Positions 42,268 through 51,036 of a stretch of 64,000 bases of DNA are shown piece after piece. How positions within the stretch are numbered: position 1 is the stretch's first letter; every line of letters starts with the position of its first letter. The stretch comes from Treponema sp. (lineage in GTDB: Bacteria > Spirochaetota > Spirochaetia > Treponematales > Treponemataceae), in NCBI GenBank assembly GCA_017525605.1, contig JAFXSM010000030.1, positions 186,001-250,000 on the forward strand, written 5' to 3'. Both the position numbers and the translations under genes were made by a program. Below the pieces are notes generated by a model. The model was not told the origin of the DNA, made no database searches, and saw only the letters and a list, made by a program, of their open reading frames with translations.

Positions 42268-43230
42268 ATGGCATCAAAAATTTTTAATCTGAAGAACAAA
42301 TCCAAAATCCGCCTTGATGAATTCCTGCGTGCCGAGCTTCCTTCCGCAATCGGCACATCAGTTTCCAACTCGAAGCTCCGCCGCCTGATTATTTCCGGAA
42401 ACGTCTATGTCGGCTCAAGGCAAATCCGATTTCCGTCGTTCGTTCTCTTTGCGTCTTCCTCGGTTTCCGTTGCCGTCGATGAGGAGAAGCTTTTTTTCGA
42501 GAAGCAGCCTGACGACATAAAATTCGACCTGTCCGAAAAAGAAATTCTTTTCGAGGACGATTCAATCATCGTCGTGAACAAGCCCCCGTTTTTTCCGACT
42601 GAGGCCGGCATGGTCGGAAGCCGCGACAACCTTCATGCGGCCGTCGTCCGCTATCTTTTTGAACGCCAGAAAAAAACGAATCCGAACATGAAAAATCCGC
42701 CGTATGTCGGGATAATGCACCGCCTCGACAGGGAGACGAGCGGAGTGATTCTCTTCACGAAAACACGTGCCGTGAACGCGCATTGCCACGATATGTTCGA
42801 GAACCACACCGCGCGTAAAATTTACAGGGCAGTCGTCACAGAAAAAAAATGCGGAATCGATTTGGATTCTGCTCTTCCAAAAAGTTTTTCCGTTGAATTT
42901 CTGATGAACAGAATCAGCTTGAAAAGCCAGGCTGCAAAGTGGGGCAGGGTGCAGAAAGACGGTCTTCCGTCGAAAACAGAATTCACTGTTCTCAAAAAAA
43001 CTTCGCTCGGCGGAAAAAATGTTTTCCTTGTTGAATGCAGGCCGCTGACAGGGCGAACTCACCAAATCCGCGTCCATCTTTCTTCCGTGGGGCTTCCGAT
43101 TCTTGGCGACGAGCTTTATGGTGGCGATGATTTTTCAAGAATCATGCTCCATGCCGAGTCGCTTAGTTTTCAGCATCCGGTGACGAAAGAAAATATGTGC
43201 GTCCGTTCTCCGCTCCCCGACGGATTCTGA
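42268..43230 (+). CDS. RluA-family pseudouridine synthase with S4 domain
   Basis: The 320-residue protein has an N-terminal S4 RNA-binding domain (about 12-60: IRLDEFLRAELP, KLRRLIISGNVYV) and the RluA catalytic domain with the Asp motif MHRLDRETSGVILFTKT (about residue 151) and PLTGRTHQIRVHLSSVG (about 255). It isomerises uridine in rRNA or tRNA; target position is not predictable. The ATG is preceded only by a -10 box, with no Shine-Dalgarno. The C-terminus is convergent with the methyltransferase gene, 15 bases away. Confidence 0.9.
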   Translation: MASKIFNLKNKSKIRLDEFLRAELPSAIGTSVSNSKLRRLIISGNVYVGSRQIRFPSFVLFASSSVSVAVDEEKLFFEKQPDDIKFDLSEKEILFEDDSIIVVNKPPFFPTEAGMVGSRDNLHAAVVRYLFERQKKTNPNMKNPPYVGIMHRLDRETSGVILFTKTRAVNAHCHDMFENHTARKIYRAVVTEKKCGIDLDSALPKSFSVEFLMNRISLKSQAAKWGRVQKDGLPSKTEFTVLKKTSLGGKNVFLVECRPLTGRTHQIRVHLSSVGLPILGDELYGGDDFSRIMLHAESLSFQHPVTKENMCVRSPLPDGF

Positions 43231-43245
43231 TGCCTTTTGGATTCG

Positions 43246-45144
43246 TCATGTCGCAAAACGCATTTGCGCCTGCGCTTTCACGTTCTCCACGTTGCCGCTG
43301 ATTTTTTCGTAAATCTCTGGCACGGTCTCGCTCAATGCTTCGATTTTCTTGAGCCACTTCTGGAAAGCTTCCTTGTTTTTTTTGTGCGCAAGGTTTTTGA
43401 GCGTTGACGGAAGCTTTCTTGCGAAGTTCAGGGTGACGTTTCCAGTTTTGACTTTCGAAATCAGCTCCGCAAGCTCTTCTTCTTTTGTGGCGCAGGTGCA
43501 CGGCTCAAGAATCGTCCTGATTTCTTCGAGTTCTTCTATCGAAAGCTCTATAGCGTTGCCCGGAGGTTCCAGCTCAAAGAAATTCTTTGTCGGAACGAAA
43601 ATTTCCCTTTCCATGCCCTCGAATGCGATTGCTTTCTCGCTCGCTTTCTTCGCCGTCCTGCGTTTTTTCTTCGTTTCGCCCGCCGCGTCGTTCGTTGCAG
43701 ATTTGCTTTTTGAATTTTTCGTCGGATTTTCTATAGGAATTTCGTTTGGCATGTCTTTTATTTCGATTTTGGTGAAGAAACGTTTCTCGCCGTTTTCGGA
43801 ATTTTTACTGGCATTGAATTTTTTGATGCTGTCGATGATTTTTTTCTCTGAGAATTTCTGCTTGAAAAGGAGCATGAGCTTTTTTCTCATCAGAATTGCG
43901 TCGATTTTCTTGAGGGATTCCTCGTCGTTCTTTTTTGTGGTGTCGATGCAGAGGATGAATTCGATGTTCGTGTTCTGCCTTGAGTTGCTTCGTTTTCCGC
44001 CCCTGTACGTCGAATATTCGTTCGTCACAATCGTGAGTTTGCCTTTCTTCGTGCAGATTTCGCGCATTTTCTCGAACGGGATTATTCCGTCTGTCGAATA
44101 GCTGATGAGAATGTGCTTCGCGTCGATGTTTCCGATTAGTTCCGAGAATGACTTTTCCGCGATTTCCTTGTAGCAGTAGTCCGATTTCGTGTTCACCCAG
44201 TCGTGGCGGATTGCGGCTTTTTCTTTGAGAACTCCTTTCGAGTTTAGTGTGAGCGGTGCCGGAATGTGGTCCCACTTCGCAATCGTGTTCAGAAGATGAT
44301 AGTTGCTTCCATATTGGTGCTGGTTGTACGGTGGGTCGAGATACGCGATGTCGATTCCCTTCACCTTTTTCACGACCTCGTTCGCGTTCTCCTGGAAAAT
44401 GTGGATTTTCTGCGTGGAATCAATAAGGGGCGGCCTGCTGAGCTTTATGCCGGTCATTATGCGTTTGAGAGCGTCCTTTCCGTGTCCGCCGAATCCTTTG
44501 TGGAACGCCTTGAAAACTCCCGACGTGTTCGTGTGCGTCGCCGCCTCGTAAATCAAAACTGAAAGAAGCAGATTCTTTATCTTTTCGTTTTTTTTGTTCT
44601 CCGCTTCGATTTCTTTAAGGTTGCTCGGATTTTCCCTTTCCGAATAGTTTTTTTCGATGTAATTTCTGATTTTGTCGATTGCGAGCGCGTTCTGCCTTGT
44701 GTAGAAAAGCCTCTCCGTGTTGAAATCCGCAAGCCCTGAGTCGAATTCCTTCGGCGCATAATATTTTGCGATGTACTGCTCCTCCGAAGTCGGATTCTTA
44801 AGAGAATTTATCTCATTCAGTTTTTCGTTGAATTTTTCCTCCGAGCCGAAAAGTTCAGTCACGTCCGACTCGTTCGTCCCGATGTATCCTTTCGCAATCA
44901 CGTTCGCGTAGCATTCCCAGTCGTTCGTGTACACTTCGAACCCGAGGCTCTTCGCCATTCTGGAAACTACGCCGCTCCCTGAAAAAATATCGAAGAATTT
45001 CAGCCCTGCTTTCAGTTCCAGCCCTGTGTTCTCTATTGCGCTGTATATCAGCGGAAGCAGTTTCCGTTTGTTTCCGATATACGCGATTATCTGTTCTGTT
45101 AGATACGGCGTGGAAAAATCTTTTGTGTCAGGTGAAAAATTCAT
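43246..45144 (-). CDS. Large orphan N6-adenine DNA methyltransferase (D12-like) with C-terminal extension
   Basis: The 632-residue protein has the AdoMet motif KFFDIFSGSGVVSRMAKSLG (about residue 48) and the catalytic DPPYNQHQY (about 270), preceded by IGNKRKLL, the D12 class order. Residues about 430-525 form a Lys/Ala-rich linker (TKKKRRTAKKASEKA) and the last 100 are helical, a part not found in ordinary Dam-like enzymes. No restriction gene is adjacent, so it is an orphan methylase or part of a system with a distant partner. The ATG at 45144 is used; TATATT ends six bases before it. Confidence 0.85.
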   Translation of the reverse strand: MNFSPDTKDFSTPYLTEQIIAYIGNKRKLLPLIYSAIENTGLELKAGLKFFDIFSGSGVVSRMAKSLGFEVYTNDWECYANVIAKGYIGTNESDVTELFGSEEKFNEKLNEINSLKNPTSEEQYIAKYYAPKEFDSGLADFNTERLFYTRQNALAIDKIRNYIEKNYSERENPSNLKEIEAENKKNEKIKNLLLSVLIYEAATHTNTSGVFKAFHKGFGGHGKDALKRIMTGIKLSRPPLIDSTQKIHIFQENANEVVKKVKGIDIAYLDPPYNQHQYGSNYHLLNTIAKWDHIPAPLTLNSKGVLKEKAAIRHDWVNTKSDYCYKEIAEKSFSELIGNIDAKHILISYSTDGIIPFEKMREICTKKGKLTIVTNEYSTYRGGKRSNSRQNTNIEFILCIDTTKKNDEESLKKIDAILMRKKLMLLFKQKFSEKKIIDSIKKFNASKNSENGEKRFFTKIEIKDMPNEIPIENPTKNSKSKSATNDAAGETKKKRRTAKKASEKAIAFEGMEREIFVPTKNFFELEPPGNAIELSIEELEEIRTILEPCTCATKEEELAELISKVKTGNVTLNFARKLPSTLKNLAHKKNKEAFQKWLKKIEALSETVPEIYEKISGNVENVKAQAQMRFAT

Positions 45145-45150
45145 TCGCAA

Positions 45151-45179
45151 AATATATCACAATAAATTTTGCTAGTGAA
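45151..45179 (-). promoter_or_regulatory. Promoter predicting a leaderless methyltransferase mRNA
   Basis: TTCACT (45179-45174), 17 bases, TATATT (45156-45151, preceded by TGA as an extended -10), then six bases to ATG 45144. Confidence 0.55.
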
Positions 45180-45233
45180 GAGAATGAAAAAAGCGGAATT
45201 TGCCCGCTGTCTTTCGGTTGTTTTCCGTGATAA

Positions 45234-45262
45234 TTGACTAAAAAACACTAAGAATATATAGT
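45234..45262 (+). promoter_or_regulatory. Promoter of rpsP-khpA-rimM-trmD-rplS
   Basis: TTGACT (45234-45239), 17 bases, TATAGT (45257-45262). The leader is about 45 bases and contains a small hairpin CCTTG-GTTTAA-CAAGG at 45281-45296 just before the Shine-Dalgarno, which could modulate translation. Confidence 0.65.
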
Positions 45263-45314
45263 TCAAATTCATTTCAAAACCTTGGTTTAACAAGGCTTTG
45301 ATGGAGGAATTTTT

Positions 45315-45563
45315 ATGGTCAAGATTAGACTTAAGAGATTCGGTACAAAGGAACGCCCTACATACCGCATCGTAGTTCAGGATGCACGCAAGCCGCGTGA
45401 CGGTACAACTATTGAGGAGCTCGGCATCTATCAGCCAATCGCTGCCGCAGATTCTCAGATTGCTTTCAACGAGGAGCGCGCAAAGTACTGGATTGGAGTC
45501 GGTGCTCAGCCAACAGACACAGTTCGCAAAATTTTCAACAAGAAAGGTTTTGCAGTTAAGTAA
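45315..45563 (+). CDS. rpsP: Small ribosomal subunit protein bS16
   Basis: The 82-residue protein begins MVKIRLKRFGTKERPTYRIV, the S16 hallmark, and has DGTTIEELGIYQP. GGAGG lies eight bases upstream. It heads a conserved operon of translation and tRNA/rRNA maturation genes. Length is normal. Confidence 0.97.
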   Translation: MVKIRLKRFGTKERPTYRIVVQDARKPRDGTTIEELGIYQPIAAADSQIAFNEERAKYWIGVGAQPTDTVRKIFNKKGFAVK

Positions 45564-45595
45564 TTTAACGAGAAAAGCCTAAGGGGGAGCCAGAA

Positions 45596-45829
45596 ATGGA
45601 AAAAGACCTGATTGAATATATCGCTAAATCATTGGTCGATGATCCCAGCGCAGTCTCGGTAAATGAAACCGAAGGCGACAGAGGTACAGTTCTTGAACTT
45701 CGTGTAGCCCAGGGTGATATTGGTAAGGTCATCGGCAAGTATGGCCGTATTGCAAAGGCTTTGAGAACTGTTTTGAGTGCTTCTGCCAACAAGGACGGAA
45801 AACACTACAGTTTGGAGATTCTTGATTGA
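45596..45829 (+). CDS. khpA: KH domain RNA-binding protein KhpA
   Basis: The 77-residue protein has a single KH domain with the GxxG loop in IGKVIGKYGRIAKAL (about residue 41). KhpA binds RNA, often with KhpB/Jag, and is encoded after rpsP in many bacteria. AGGGGGAG lies nine bases before the ATG. Its stop overlaps the TTG start of rimM. Confidence 0.93.
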   Translation: MEKDLIEYIAKSLVDDPSAVSVNETEGDRGTVLELRVAQGDIGKVIGKYGRIAKALRTVLSASANKDGKHYSLEILD

Positions 45830-46476
45830 AAGTCGAATCAGAAGAGCTTTTGGAGCAATTTGTTGTAGGTTTTGTCCGAAGCCCGCACGGTCTTTCGGGT
45901 GAATTCAAAGTTGAGAGTGCTTCCGGTTATTTCGACCACTTTCTCGATATGACTGAAGTTACTTTGAGGAATGGAAAAACAGGCGATTCTCGGTTGTTCA
46001 AAATCGAGGAAGTTGATGCCGGTGACCATGACTTGTACATGAAACTTGTCGGAATGAACAGTCCTGAAGAGGCGAAGAAATTCTCCGGTTGGGAAATAGT
46101 TGTTCCGCGCGACAAAGCTTGTCCTCTTGGCGAGAACGAGTGGTATGTCGAAGATTTGAAAAAATGTTCTTTGGTTTACATTCCGAAGGACGAAGACGGT
46201 TTGGAAAAAGAACCCGTAGTAATTGGAAAAATCACAGACGTAATGGAAGGCGGTTCTAGTGATCTCTTGGAGATTTCATTGGCCGAGAACTGTGATCTTC
46301 TTACAGATGCAATGCGATTCGGTACGGATGAGGACGGTCGGATTCTTTACAAGCGCGGCGAAAACAAAAAGCCGAGGACGGTATACGTTCCGCTTAAAGA
46401 AGAAGCAGGCTTCATCGGAAAAGTCGATATTGAAAATAGAATGATCCAGTTGATGCACCTCTGGATTCTGGAGTAA
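45826..46476 (+). CDS. rimM: Ribosome maturation factor RimM
   Basis: The 216-residue protein has the N-terminal RimM barrel (VVGFVRSPHGLSGEFKVES) and a C-terminal PRC-barrel (ENEWYVEDLKKCSLVYI, VPLKEEAGFIGKVDIENR). It assists 30S head assembly around S19. TTG start overlaps the khpA stop by four bases, indicating coupling. It is slightly longer than usual (about 170-180) owing to loops in the second half. Confidence 0.93.
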   Translation: MKVESEELLEQFVVGFVRSPHGLSGEFKVESASGYFDHFLDMTEVTLRNGKTGDSRLFKIEEVDAGDHDLYMKLVGMNSPEEAKKFSGWEIVVPRDKACPLGENEWYVEDLKKCSLVYIPKDEDGLEKEPVVIGKITDVMEGGSSDLLEISLAENCDLLTDAMRFGTDEDGRILYKRGENKKPRTVYVPLKEEAGFIGKVDIENRMIQLMHLWILE

Positions 46477-46480
46477 TTCC

Positions 46481-47284
46481 ATGAAATTTACAGTGCTGAC
46501 CTTATTCCCTGAGATTCCGCGAGCGTTTTTTGAAACCTCAATCATGGCGAAAGCGGTTGAAAAGGGAATTATTGCCTACGATTTAGTGAATATCAGGGAT
46601 TTTGCCTTTGATAAACACAAGACTTGTGATGACAAACCGTATGGGGGCGGTGCCGGACAACTTTTGATGGCAGAGCCTCTCGGGCGTGCGCTGGACAGCG
46701 TTCAGGCTTACAAGAAGCACGTGATTTACGTCACGCCTTCCGGAAAGCAGCTTACGCAGTCAAAGGCGCATGAGCTTAGTCAGAAAGATGAACTTGTTTT
46801 CGTGTGCGGAAGGTACGAAGGTATCGACCAGCGCATCATTGATTTGTATGTCGATGACGAGATTTCCATCGGGGATTACGTCATGTCGAGCGGCGAGTTG
46901 GCGGCGACCGTCATAATCGATTCTGTATATCGGTTGGTGGAAGATGTCATAACGCCCGAATCATTGGAAGAAGAGAGTTACTCTGACGGACTTTTGGAGT
47001 ATCCGCAGTACACTCACCCGACTGTGTACAAAGGCTTGCAAGTGCCGGATGTCCTGACTTCCGGTAATCATGAGTTAATCCGAAAGTGGCGGCTGAAAAA
47101 GCGTCTTGAAAAGACTCTCGTGAATAGACCTGATTTAATCAGCAAAGCGAGGCTTACAGGGCAGCTGACTATAGAAGCCGAGAAAATGATTGAGGAAATT
47201 ACGGAACAGTTCTTCGTCAAGAAATTGCCGGAAAAGCTCCGTAGGAAAAGAATCTGGCTTAAAAAGCCTGGATCGGATGAATAA
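46481..47284 (+). CDS. trmD: tRNA (guanine-N1)-methyltransferase TrmD
   Basis: The 267-residue SPOUT enzyme has the trefoil-knot blocks [13 protein letters not shown] and [34 protein letters not shown], of which [10 protein letters not shown] binds AdoMet, and the C-terminal [21 protein letters not shown] with the tRNA-binding Asp. It makes m1G37. GGAG is seven bases upstream. Length is typical. Confidence 0.96.
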   Translation: MKFTVLTLFPEIPRAFFETSIMAKAVEKGIIAYDLVNIRDFAFDKHKTCDDKPYGGGAGQLLMAEPLGRALDSVQAYKKHVIYVTPSGKQLTQSKAHELSQKDELVFVCGRYEGIDQRIIDLYVDDEISIGDYVMSSGELAATVIIDSVYRLVEDVITPESLEEESYSDGLLEYPQYTHPTVYKGLQVPDVLTSGNHELIRKWRLKKRLEKTLVNRPDLISKARLTGQLTIEAEKMIEEITEQFFVKKLPEKLRRKRIWLKKPGSDE

Positions 47285-47312
47285 TCTGATTTCAATTAAA
47301 AGGAATGCAATC

Positions 47313-47786
47313 ATGGATTTGATTAAAACAATTGAAGAGCAGCAGAAAAACGACCACGCTCTTAACTACAAAGTTGGAGACACTGTAAAAGTTCACTTCG
47401 AAATCATCGAAGGAAAAACAAAGCGTATCCAGATTTTCGAGGGACTCGTTATCGCAATCAAGGGCAGCGGAGTTCGCAAGACTTTCACAGTCCGCAAGGA
47501 TTCTTACGGCGTTGGCGTTGAGCGTGTTTTCCCGGTTTACAGCCCACGCGTTATCAAGGTCGAGGTTGTCCGCGTCGGTAAGGTCCGCCGCTCTAAGCTC
47601 TACTACATCCGCGACAAGGTCGGTAAGGGTGCAAAAGTTAAGGAACTCGTCGGACAGAAGGCAGTCGCTTACCTCAAGTGGTCAAGAGACTTGGCAAAGT
47701 CTGCTGATGCGAAGGAAGCTGCTATCAATGCTGAGGAGAAGGCAGAGAACGCAGCAGCTGCAGCTAAGCCAAAGGCAAAGAAATAA
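47313..47786 (+). CDS. rplS: Large ribosomal subunit protein bL19 with Ala/Lys tail
   Basis: The 157-residue protein starts [15 protein letters not shown] and has [18 protein letters not shown] and [15 protein letters not shown], the L19 pattern. Normal L19 has about 115-120 residues; the last 35 here ([19 protein letters not shown]) are an Ala/Lys/Glu extension, probably a flexible tail. AAAGGA ten bases upstream supports the start; an upstream in-frame ATG overlaps trmD and is rejected. It ends the operon. Confidence 0.95.
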   Translation: MDLIKTIEEQQKNDHALNYKVGDTVKVHFEIIEGKTKRIQIFEGLVIAIKGSGVRKTFTVRKDSYGVGVERVFPVYSPRVIKVEVVRVGKVRRSKLYYIRDKVGKGAKVKELVGQKAVAYLKWSRDLAKSADAKEAAINAEEKAENAAAAAKPKAKK

Positions 47787-47855
47787 GCCTGTTCTATAAC
47801 TCCGTTCGGGGTTAATAACTGTTGAAGTAACAAGTCAATAGATTCAAGTGATTGA

Positions 47856-47887
47856 AGTCTGGAATTCGTTTGTTTTCCAGGCTTTTT
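47856..47887 (+). terminator. Terminator of the rpsP-rplS operon
   Basis: AGTCTGGAA (47856-47864) pairs with TTCCAGGCT, one G-U, followed by five T. Confidence 0.75.
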
Positions 47888-48063
47888 CTTTTCTAAGGTG
47901 CAATTCAAGAAAATAATTTGGAGTTTTTAGAGTTTTTTGCACTAAATTGAGTCTTTTTTGTTTGGAAAAATCATAAAAATAGTCTTTTTCGTACATTTAA
48001 ATAACTGCAAACTGAATCGTGTGTTATAATGGACTGTCAGACAAAAGCAATAGGAGTTTGCTT

Positions 48064-48318
48064 ATGAGAAACTTTAACAAGATCAGTGCTTCTGAAATCA
48101 AACTTGGTATGCGCTTCTCTGCCCCTGTCTTTTTTGATGACGGTGAGAGCATGTTTCTCGCCGAGAACAAGGCTGTGAAGCAGTATCACATTACTGCGAT
48201 AGCCAGATGGAAAATCTCTACGCTCCTTACATTCGGTCATGTGATTACCGAAGATGAGATTGACGAACTCGAAGAACTCGATGACTTTGAGATGGTCGAG
48301 GAGCTGGAAGAGATTTGA
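48064..48318 (+). CDS. Small protein resembling the N-terminal domain of HD-GYP proteins
   Basis: The 84-residue protein contains KLGMRFSAPVFFDDGESMFL and AVKQYHITAIARWKISTLLT. This is the beta-barrel pattern found in front of HD-GYP domains (DUF3391-like), but no catalytic domain follows. The acidic C-terminus (EDEIDELEELDDFEMVEELEE) is unusual. AGGAG eight bases upstream fixes the start. Its stop overlaps yraN. A role as a signalling adaptor is a guess. Confidence 0.6.
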   Translation: MRNFNKISASEIKLGMRFSAPVFFDDGESMFLAENKAVKQYHITAIARWKISTLLTFGHVITEDEIDELEELDDFEMVEELEEI

Positions 48319-48731
48319 CGTTTGGGGACTCTGTGGAAGCGTCATTTTATTCTTCCTATACAAAAAGTAAAAATACAAAAGAGATCGGAAGCGATGGCGA
48401 AGATAAAGCCGTCGCTTTTCTTATTTCGGATGGCTATGAGATTGTCGCTCGGAACTGGCGGACAAAAACCGGCGAAATTGATATAATCGCGAGAAAAAGC
48501 GATGTGCTTGTTTTCGTAGAGGTAAAGACGCTTCCGAGCGGAAACTTAGAGACACTTTCTCATGAACTGAACCGCAGAAAGCAGAAAAGAATTATTGAAA
48601 CGGCTAAATTTTTTCTGCTAAGTAATCGAAAATATAATGACAGCAAAATCCGGTTTGATGTGTTGGTTATTGACATGCCTGGTTTTGCACCTGTTTATCA
48701 TATCAAAGATGCTTTTGCGGAGTTCGTATGA
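48315..48731 (+). CDS. yraN: YraN family (UPF0102) endonuclease-like protein
   Basis: The 138-residue protein has the PD-(D/E)XK-like core of YraN: IGSDGEDKAVAFLISDGYEIV, NWRTKTGEIDIIARKSDVLVFVEVK with the metal-binding Asp, Glu and Lys, and RRKQKRIIETAKFFL. Families of this fold are Holliday-junction-resolvase-like, but the cellular role is not settled. TTG start overlaps the upstream stop. Its own stop overlaps the ATG of the next gene. Confidence 0.88.
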   Translation: MTFGDSVEASFYSSYTKSKNTKEIGSDGEDKAVAFLISDGYEIVARNWRTKTGEIDIIARKSDVLVFVEVKTLPSGNLETLSHELNRRKQKRIIETAKFFLLSNRKYNDSKIRFDVLVIDMPGFAPVYHIKDAFAEFV

Positions 48732-48919
48732 AGGTTGCTTCAAAGACTGCTTCTTCTACTAGCAGTATCATATCACCACGTGTATTGGAATTGCGGAGTA
48801 AAATCCAAAATAAGGATTATGTCGATTTCGCAGTTCAGCGTATTGCACAGGTTCTAAGTAGAAGAATAGTCGAAGATCATGGACATCGTTCTCAGCGAGG
48901 GCTTTATGAATCAAAATGA
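48728..48919 (+). CDS. Short hypothetical protein downstream of yraN
   Basis: The 63-residue protein (start overlapping the yraN stop by four bases) has a Ser/Thr-rich N-terminus and a helical stretch RIAQVLSRRIVEDHG. Tight coupling in the operon supports it being real. The domain VLELRSKIQNKDYVDFAVQRIA resembles short flagellar-rod-type FlgM-like helices, but the match is too weak to name. Confidence 0.5.
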   Translation: MKVASKTASSTSSIISPRVLELRSKIQNKDYVDFAVQRIAQVLSRRIVEDHGHRSQRGLYESK

Positions 48920-49457
48920 TGCGTCGTACTCTAACGGACGACGCCGAAATCAACGAAGAAACGAGCGCAAGGGTGAACGCCGCAACGAGCGCAGAAAGGA
49001 AGAGCGTTCCAGAAAACCAAAAGATGTAAAAGAAAGCAAAGAGCGTCGGTCAAAGGGCGGCAAGGGAAGTTTCCTTCAGAAGGAGCTTTTGCGCGCTCTT
49101 CAAAGGGAAACTGCCGAAAACGAAAATGCGATTCGCGCGTTCCGTGCCGACGTGAAGACGTGCGAGATTTGCGGAAAGCCGATTTCGCCTGACGAAATAT
49201 GCAGTGCTGTTTCGAACAAAGCCACAGGAAATCCTGCGCATTTCGATTGCGTTCTGCGCCAGGTTTCCTCGAAAGAAAATCCAGGCCCTAACGAGAAGGT
49301 CGCTTACATCGGGCAGGGGCGGTTTGCGGTTCTGCATTTTGAAAATCCGCATGACCTCCGCCACTTTACGATACGAAGGCTGATTGAGTGGGAGGACAGG
49401 GACAACCGCCTCGAATGGCGCAACGAGATGGCAGGACTTTTCAGCCAGATAAAATAG
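48906..49457 (+). CDS. Basic, zinc-ribbon-like protein, hypothetical
   Basis: The 183-residue protein has a very basic Arg/Lys/Glu/Asn-rich N-terminal 60 residues (RRNQRRNERKGERRNERRK). A possible zinc site follows (CEICGKPISPDEIC about 90, then FDCVLRQ), and a C-terminal region YIGQGRFAVLHFENP. It looks like an RNA- or DNA-binding protein. GAGGG five bases upstream supports ATG 48906, overlapping the previous gene by 14 bases. It ends in a strong terminator at 49485. Confidence 0.65.
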   Translation: MNQNDASYSNGRRRNQRRNERKGERRNERRKEERSRKPKDVKESKERRSKGGKGSFLQKELLRALQRETAENENAIRAFRADVKTCEICGKPISPDEICSAVSNKATGNPAHFDCVLRQVSSKENPGPNEKVAYIGQGRFAVLHFENPHDLRHFTIRRLIEWEDRDNRLEWRNEMAGLFSQIK

Positions 49458-49484
49458 ATTTTGAAATATTTTGAAAAATGACAA

Positions 49485-49510
49485 GGCGGAGATTCGGTCT
49501 CCGCTTTTTT
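49485..49510 (+). terminator. Terminator of the yraN operon
   Basis: GCGGAGA-TTCGG-TCTCCGC stem-loop followed by six T. Confidence 0.85.
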
Positions 49511-49532
49511 GTTTTAAAAAGATTTTTCGGGC

Positions 49533-49557
49533 AAAAAAAATCCCGGAAAAACCGGGA
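49533..49557 (-). terminator. Terminator of tRNA-Leu
   Basis: On the minus strand CCCGG-TTTTT-CCGGG is followed by eight T, beginning three bases after the tRNA 3' end. Confidence 0.85.
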
Positions 49558-49559
49558 GC

Positions 49560-49643
49560 TGCCGAGAACCGGACTCGAACCGGCACGACCAATGCGGTCA
49601 GGGGATTTTAAGTCCCCGATGTCTACCATTCCATCATCTCGGC
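49560..49643 (-). tRNA. tRNA-Leu (anticodon TAA)
   Basis: The minus strand gives a full cloverleaf. It has acceptor GCCGAGA/TCTCGGC with discriminator A at 49560, a D-arm with GGAATGGTAGACA, an anticodon stem GGGGA/TCCCC around CTTAAAA (anticodon TAA), a long variable arm (GACCGCATTGGTC) typical of Leu tRNA, and the T-arm CCGGTTCGAGTCCGG. CCA is not encoded and must be added. Confidence 0.95.
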
Positions 49644-49729
49644 GGTGTCAAAAAAGACGTATGTAAGATTATCAAAAAACAAAGTCATTTTCAAGTTTGC
49701 AAATTCAACTTCGGATTCAGCTTCGGCTG

Positions 49730-50971
49730 TCACAGCGGAATGTACGTTGCCTTTGAGCCTGGAAGCGAGTCGAGAATCCTATTGCAGAATTCGTCGTACT
49801 CGCTTCGGCTTGTCATAACCCAGAGTATCGGCTCGGCATACTTGTGCAGCTTCGGAATGTCGGCATATCCGTCCGTGAAAACGATGAGCCCGTCGTACAT
49901 CGGGTGCTGCTCGAAATAGTCGATTGCCGGCTGGAAATCCGTTCCGCCGCGGCCTGTTATCTTCACCTGCTTTTTCGCTTTTTTCAGCGACAGAACGTCT
50001 TCCTTCATTTCCGCGTCAAACTGAATCACGTCGATTGTCTTTATTCCGTATTTGAAGAACCTGTTGATAATCGAAAAAAACTGCTGCAGTGCCGAATCCG
50101 AGATTGAGCCGCTAGTGTCGACCGCGACAAGAAGGCCCGTCGTGAAGTCGCTCTGGCTTCCCATGTACGAAAAGCCGTATCGCCTGTTCGGTTTCATTCG
50201 GGTGAGCTTTCGCTTTGAGGAGAGAATCGACGCGCGGAACATCGACAGCATCCGCCTGTAGTCCATTTTGATTACAAGGCTTGCTTCGATTAGCTGCTGG
50301 ATGTCACCTTTGAGCGAGCCCCATCCGTTCGACATCTGCGCCCTTTCGATTTCGGTGTTTATTATTTCGGTTGCCTCGTCGTTCTCTTCCCAAAGCTTTG
50401 ACATCTGGTATGACATGAGAAACGAACTGAATTCATCGGATAAATCTTCTTCCGACATATCGGAATCTTCTTCGCTCATGCTCATCAGAACCTTGGAAAA
50501 ATCCTCAAGCGGCTTTTTCAGTGCCGTAAGGAGCTTTGCGTAGTATTCCTCGTAGCAAAGCCCGTTCGGAAGGTTGAAGTCGGCAGGGGAGGCGAGCTTC
50601 GTTTTCGCTGATTTGAAGAAACTTGAGTTGTTTTTTGCCGTTGAATCCTGAATCGTCACGTCGCTTGCAAGCGCGAGGACGACAAAGTTCGGGCAGGCCG
50701 GAAGCCTCTGGTACGGATGTTTCAGGAGAATCCGAAGCGTTTCGATTTTCAGAAGGTCGTAGAGCTGGTTGTCGTCGATTTTTTCGATGACTGTCGGGTT
50801 GAATTCGATTCTCATCTTTCCGCATCTGAACGGAATTTTGATTTTGGAATTCACCGTCAGCTTGTGCGTGCAGTAAACGCCGAAGAGAAGCGGCTCGCGG
50901 AGAAACCAATCTTCCGCGATTTTTGTTATCCTCTCGCTTGCATTTTGTCGTGACGGGCTTTTTTCTTCCAT
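49730..50971 (-). CDS. vWA domain protein with degenerate metallopeptidase-like N-terminal domain (DUF2201-like)
   Basis: The 413-residue protein has a C-terminal vWA domain with the MIDAS motif VAVDTSGSIS (about residue 290) and GGTDFQPA. The N-terminal half resembles the metallopeptidase-like DUF2201 domain, but at the expected HExxH position it reads IETLRILLKHP, so the first His is missing. Such vWA proteins work with MoxR-type AAA ATPases as chaperone or metal-insertion pairs. The partner is encoded 65 bases upstream on the same strand. GAAGGA lies seven bases before the ATG. Confidence 0.8.
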   Translation of the reverse strand: MEEKSPSRQNASERITKIAEDWFLREPLLFGVYCTHKLTVNSKIKIPFRCGKMRIEFNPTVIEKIDDNQLYDLLKIETLRILLKHPYQRLPACPNFVVLALASDVTIQDSTAKNNSSFFKSAKTKLASPADFNLPNGLCYEEYYAKLLTALKKPLEDFSKVLMSMSEEDSDMSEEDLSDEFSSFLMSYQMSKLWEENDEATEIINTEIERAQMSNGWGSLKGDIQQLIEASLVIKMDYRRMLSMFRASILSSKRKLTRMKPNRRYGFSYMGSQSDFTTGLLVAVDTSGSISDSALQQFFSIINRFFKYGIKTIDVIQFDAEMKEDVLSLKKAKKQVKITGRGGTDFQPAIDYFEQHPMYDGLIVFTDGYADIPKLHKYAEPILWVMTSRSEYDEFCNRILDSLPGSKATYIPL

Positions 50972-51036
50972 AGTGTTCCTTCAATTTTTCTTCTCTTTCT
51001 CTTCTGATTTTTCTTCCGGCTCTGAACCGATTTTTT

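Noticed and set aside
47190..47312. N-terminal extension of rplS
   Set aside because: It would overlap trmD in another frame by 95 bases and has no ribosome site. L19 starts at [10 protein letters not shown].
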